Part shown: piece after piece, positions 4,393-5,009 of the stretch
Numbering within the stretch: position 1 is the first letter of the stretch
How the letters are laid out: each line of letters starts with the position of its first letter
Origin: Ruminococcus sp.
GTDB lineage: Bacteria; Bacillota; Clostridia; Oscillospirales; Ruminococcaceae
DNA length: 5,009 nt
Direction of reading: 5' to 3'
Assembly: GCA_017544125.1 (NCBI GenBank)
Contig: JAFYET010000262.1
Location: 1 to 5,009 of the forward strand
Notes under the pieces: generated by a model
What the model saw: only the letters and a program-made list of their open reading frames with translations
What the model was told of the DNA's origin: nothing
Database searches by the model: none
Made by a program: the position numbers and the translations under genes

Positions 4393-5009
4393 ATGACATT
4401 ATTTGAAGAACTTAAAAGAAGAGGGCTTCTCGCACAGCTTACTGACGAGGAGGAGATCAAAGAGCTTATCAACGCAGGTAAGGCGACATTCTATATAGGC
4501 TTTGACCCCACGGCTGACAGCCTGCACGTAGGCCACTTTATGGCGCTTTGCCTTATGAAGCGTCTGCAAATGGCAGGAAACAAGCCAATTGCCCTTTTAG
4601 GCGGCGGCACTGGTATGATCGGTGACCCTTCCGGAAAAACTGATATGAGAAAAATGCTCACAAAGGAAACAATAGAGCATAACGTTGAGTGCTTTAAAAA
4701 GCAGATGAGCCGCTTTATCGACTTTTCTGATAACAAGGCAATGGTAGTGAATAATGCCGACTGGCTTTTAGATCTTAACTATATTGATGTTCTGCGTGAG
4801 GTGGGCGCTCACTTCTCGGTAAACAAGATGCTTACCTTTGAGTGCTACAAGCAGAGAATGGAGAGGGGACTTACCTTCCTTGAATTCAACTACATGATAA
4901 TGCAGTCATATGACTTCTACAAGCTGTTTAAGGATTACGGCTGCAATATGCAGTTCGGCGGTGATGACCAGTGGGCAAATATGCTGGGCGGCACAGAGCT
5001 TATCCGCCG
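4393..5009 (+). CDS. tyrS: Tyrosine-tRNA ligase, 3'-partial
   Basis: This is the first 205 codons of a class I aminoacyl-tRNA synthetase that charges tRNA-Tyr with tyrosine using ATP; the frame runs off the right edge. Full bacterial TyrRS is about 400-420 residues, so the C-terminal half, with KMSKS and the S4-like tRNA-binding domain, is outside the window. Visible motifs are [15 protein letters not shown] (34-48) with the HIGH-type signature H45-V-G-H48, the glycine-rich [15 protein letters not shown] (about 69-83), the tyrosine-binding YMIMQSYD, and [14 protein letters not shown]. That last motif reads GGSDQWGN in many bacteria, so the DD and A variants are mild differences. AGGAGA (4379-4384) is 8 bases from the ATG at 4393; an ATG at 4386 is out of frame and stops quickly. 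The Tyr T-box 550 bases upstream supports the assignment. Confidence 0.97.
   Translation, partial: MTLFEELKRRGLLAQLTDEEEIKELINAGKATFYIGFDPTADSLHVGHFMALCLMKRLQMAGNKPIALLGGGTGMIGDPSGKTDMRKMLTKETIEHNVECFKKQMSRFIDFSDNKAMVVNNADWLLDLNYIDVLREVGAHFSVNKMLTFECYKQRMERGLTFLEFNYMIMQSYDFYKLFKDYGCNMQFGGDDQWANMLGGTELIR

Noticed and set aside
4491..4736. Minus-strand frame of 81 codons
   Set aside because: It is antisense to conserved tyrS coding sequence, including the HVGH motif.

Overview
The window looks like a stretch of chromosome from a low-to-mid GC Gram-positive bacterium, most likely a clostridial (Ruminococcus-like) Firmicute. Three things point there: a T-box leader upstream of a tyrosyl-tRNA synthetase operon, consensus TTGACA-17-TATAAT promoters with GGAGG-type ribosome binding sites, and a CarD-family regulator. 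The genus is an inference. No mobile element, rRNA, tRNA or CRISPR array is visible.

Left part, plus strand (1-1230). An AIM24/TIGR00266-family gene enters from the left edge, open at its 5' end. It is followed by an intrinsic terminator and, only 18 bases after that, by a GNAT acetyltransferase gene. The GNAT gene has its own terminator at 1189-1230, which lies inside the 3' end of an opposing small gene.

Middle part, minus strand (1137-2838). This is an RNA-repair unit, read right to left. A perfect consensus promoter (2810-2838) gives a leader of about 250 nt containing a 5' palindrome, one or two micro-ORFs and a strong intrinsic terminator. Then come rtcB (RNA 3'-phosphate/5'-OH ligase) and a 53-residue very basic small protein whose ribosome binding site lies inside the last codons of rtcB. 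A terminator ends the unit. The terminator 28 nt before rtcB implies either attenuation control or a separate short transcript.

Divergent intergenic region (2839-2936). It is AT-rich, with an A-tract at about 2849-2857. No gene or clear operator was seen. It separates the rtcB leader promoter from the carD promoter.

Right part, plus strand (2937-5009). An extended -10 promoter drives a CarD-family RNA polymerase-binding regulator. No terminator follows it. A second perfect promoter (3551-3579) drives a full T-box riboswitch with a TAC (Tyr) specifier, a canonical UGGUACC antiterminator bulge and an 11-bp terminator. Downstream are a 15-codon mini-ORF, an unrecognised five-helix membrane protein and tyrS, which runs off the right edge. 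The layout suggests that the membrane protein is made, with TyrRS, in response to uncharged tRNA-Tyr.
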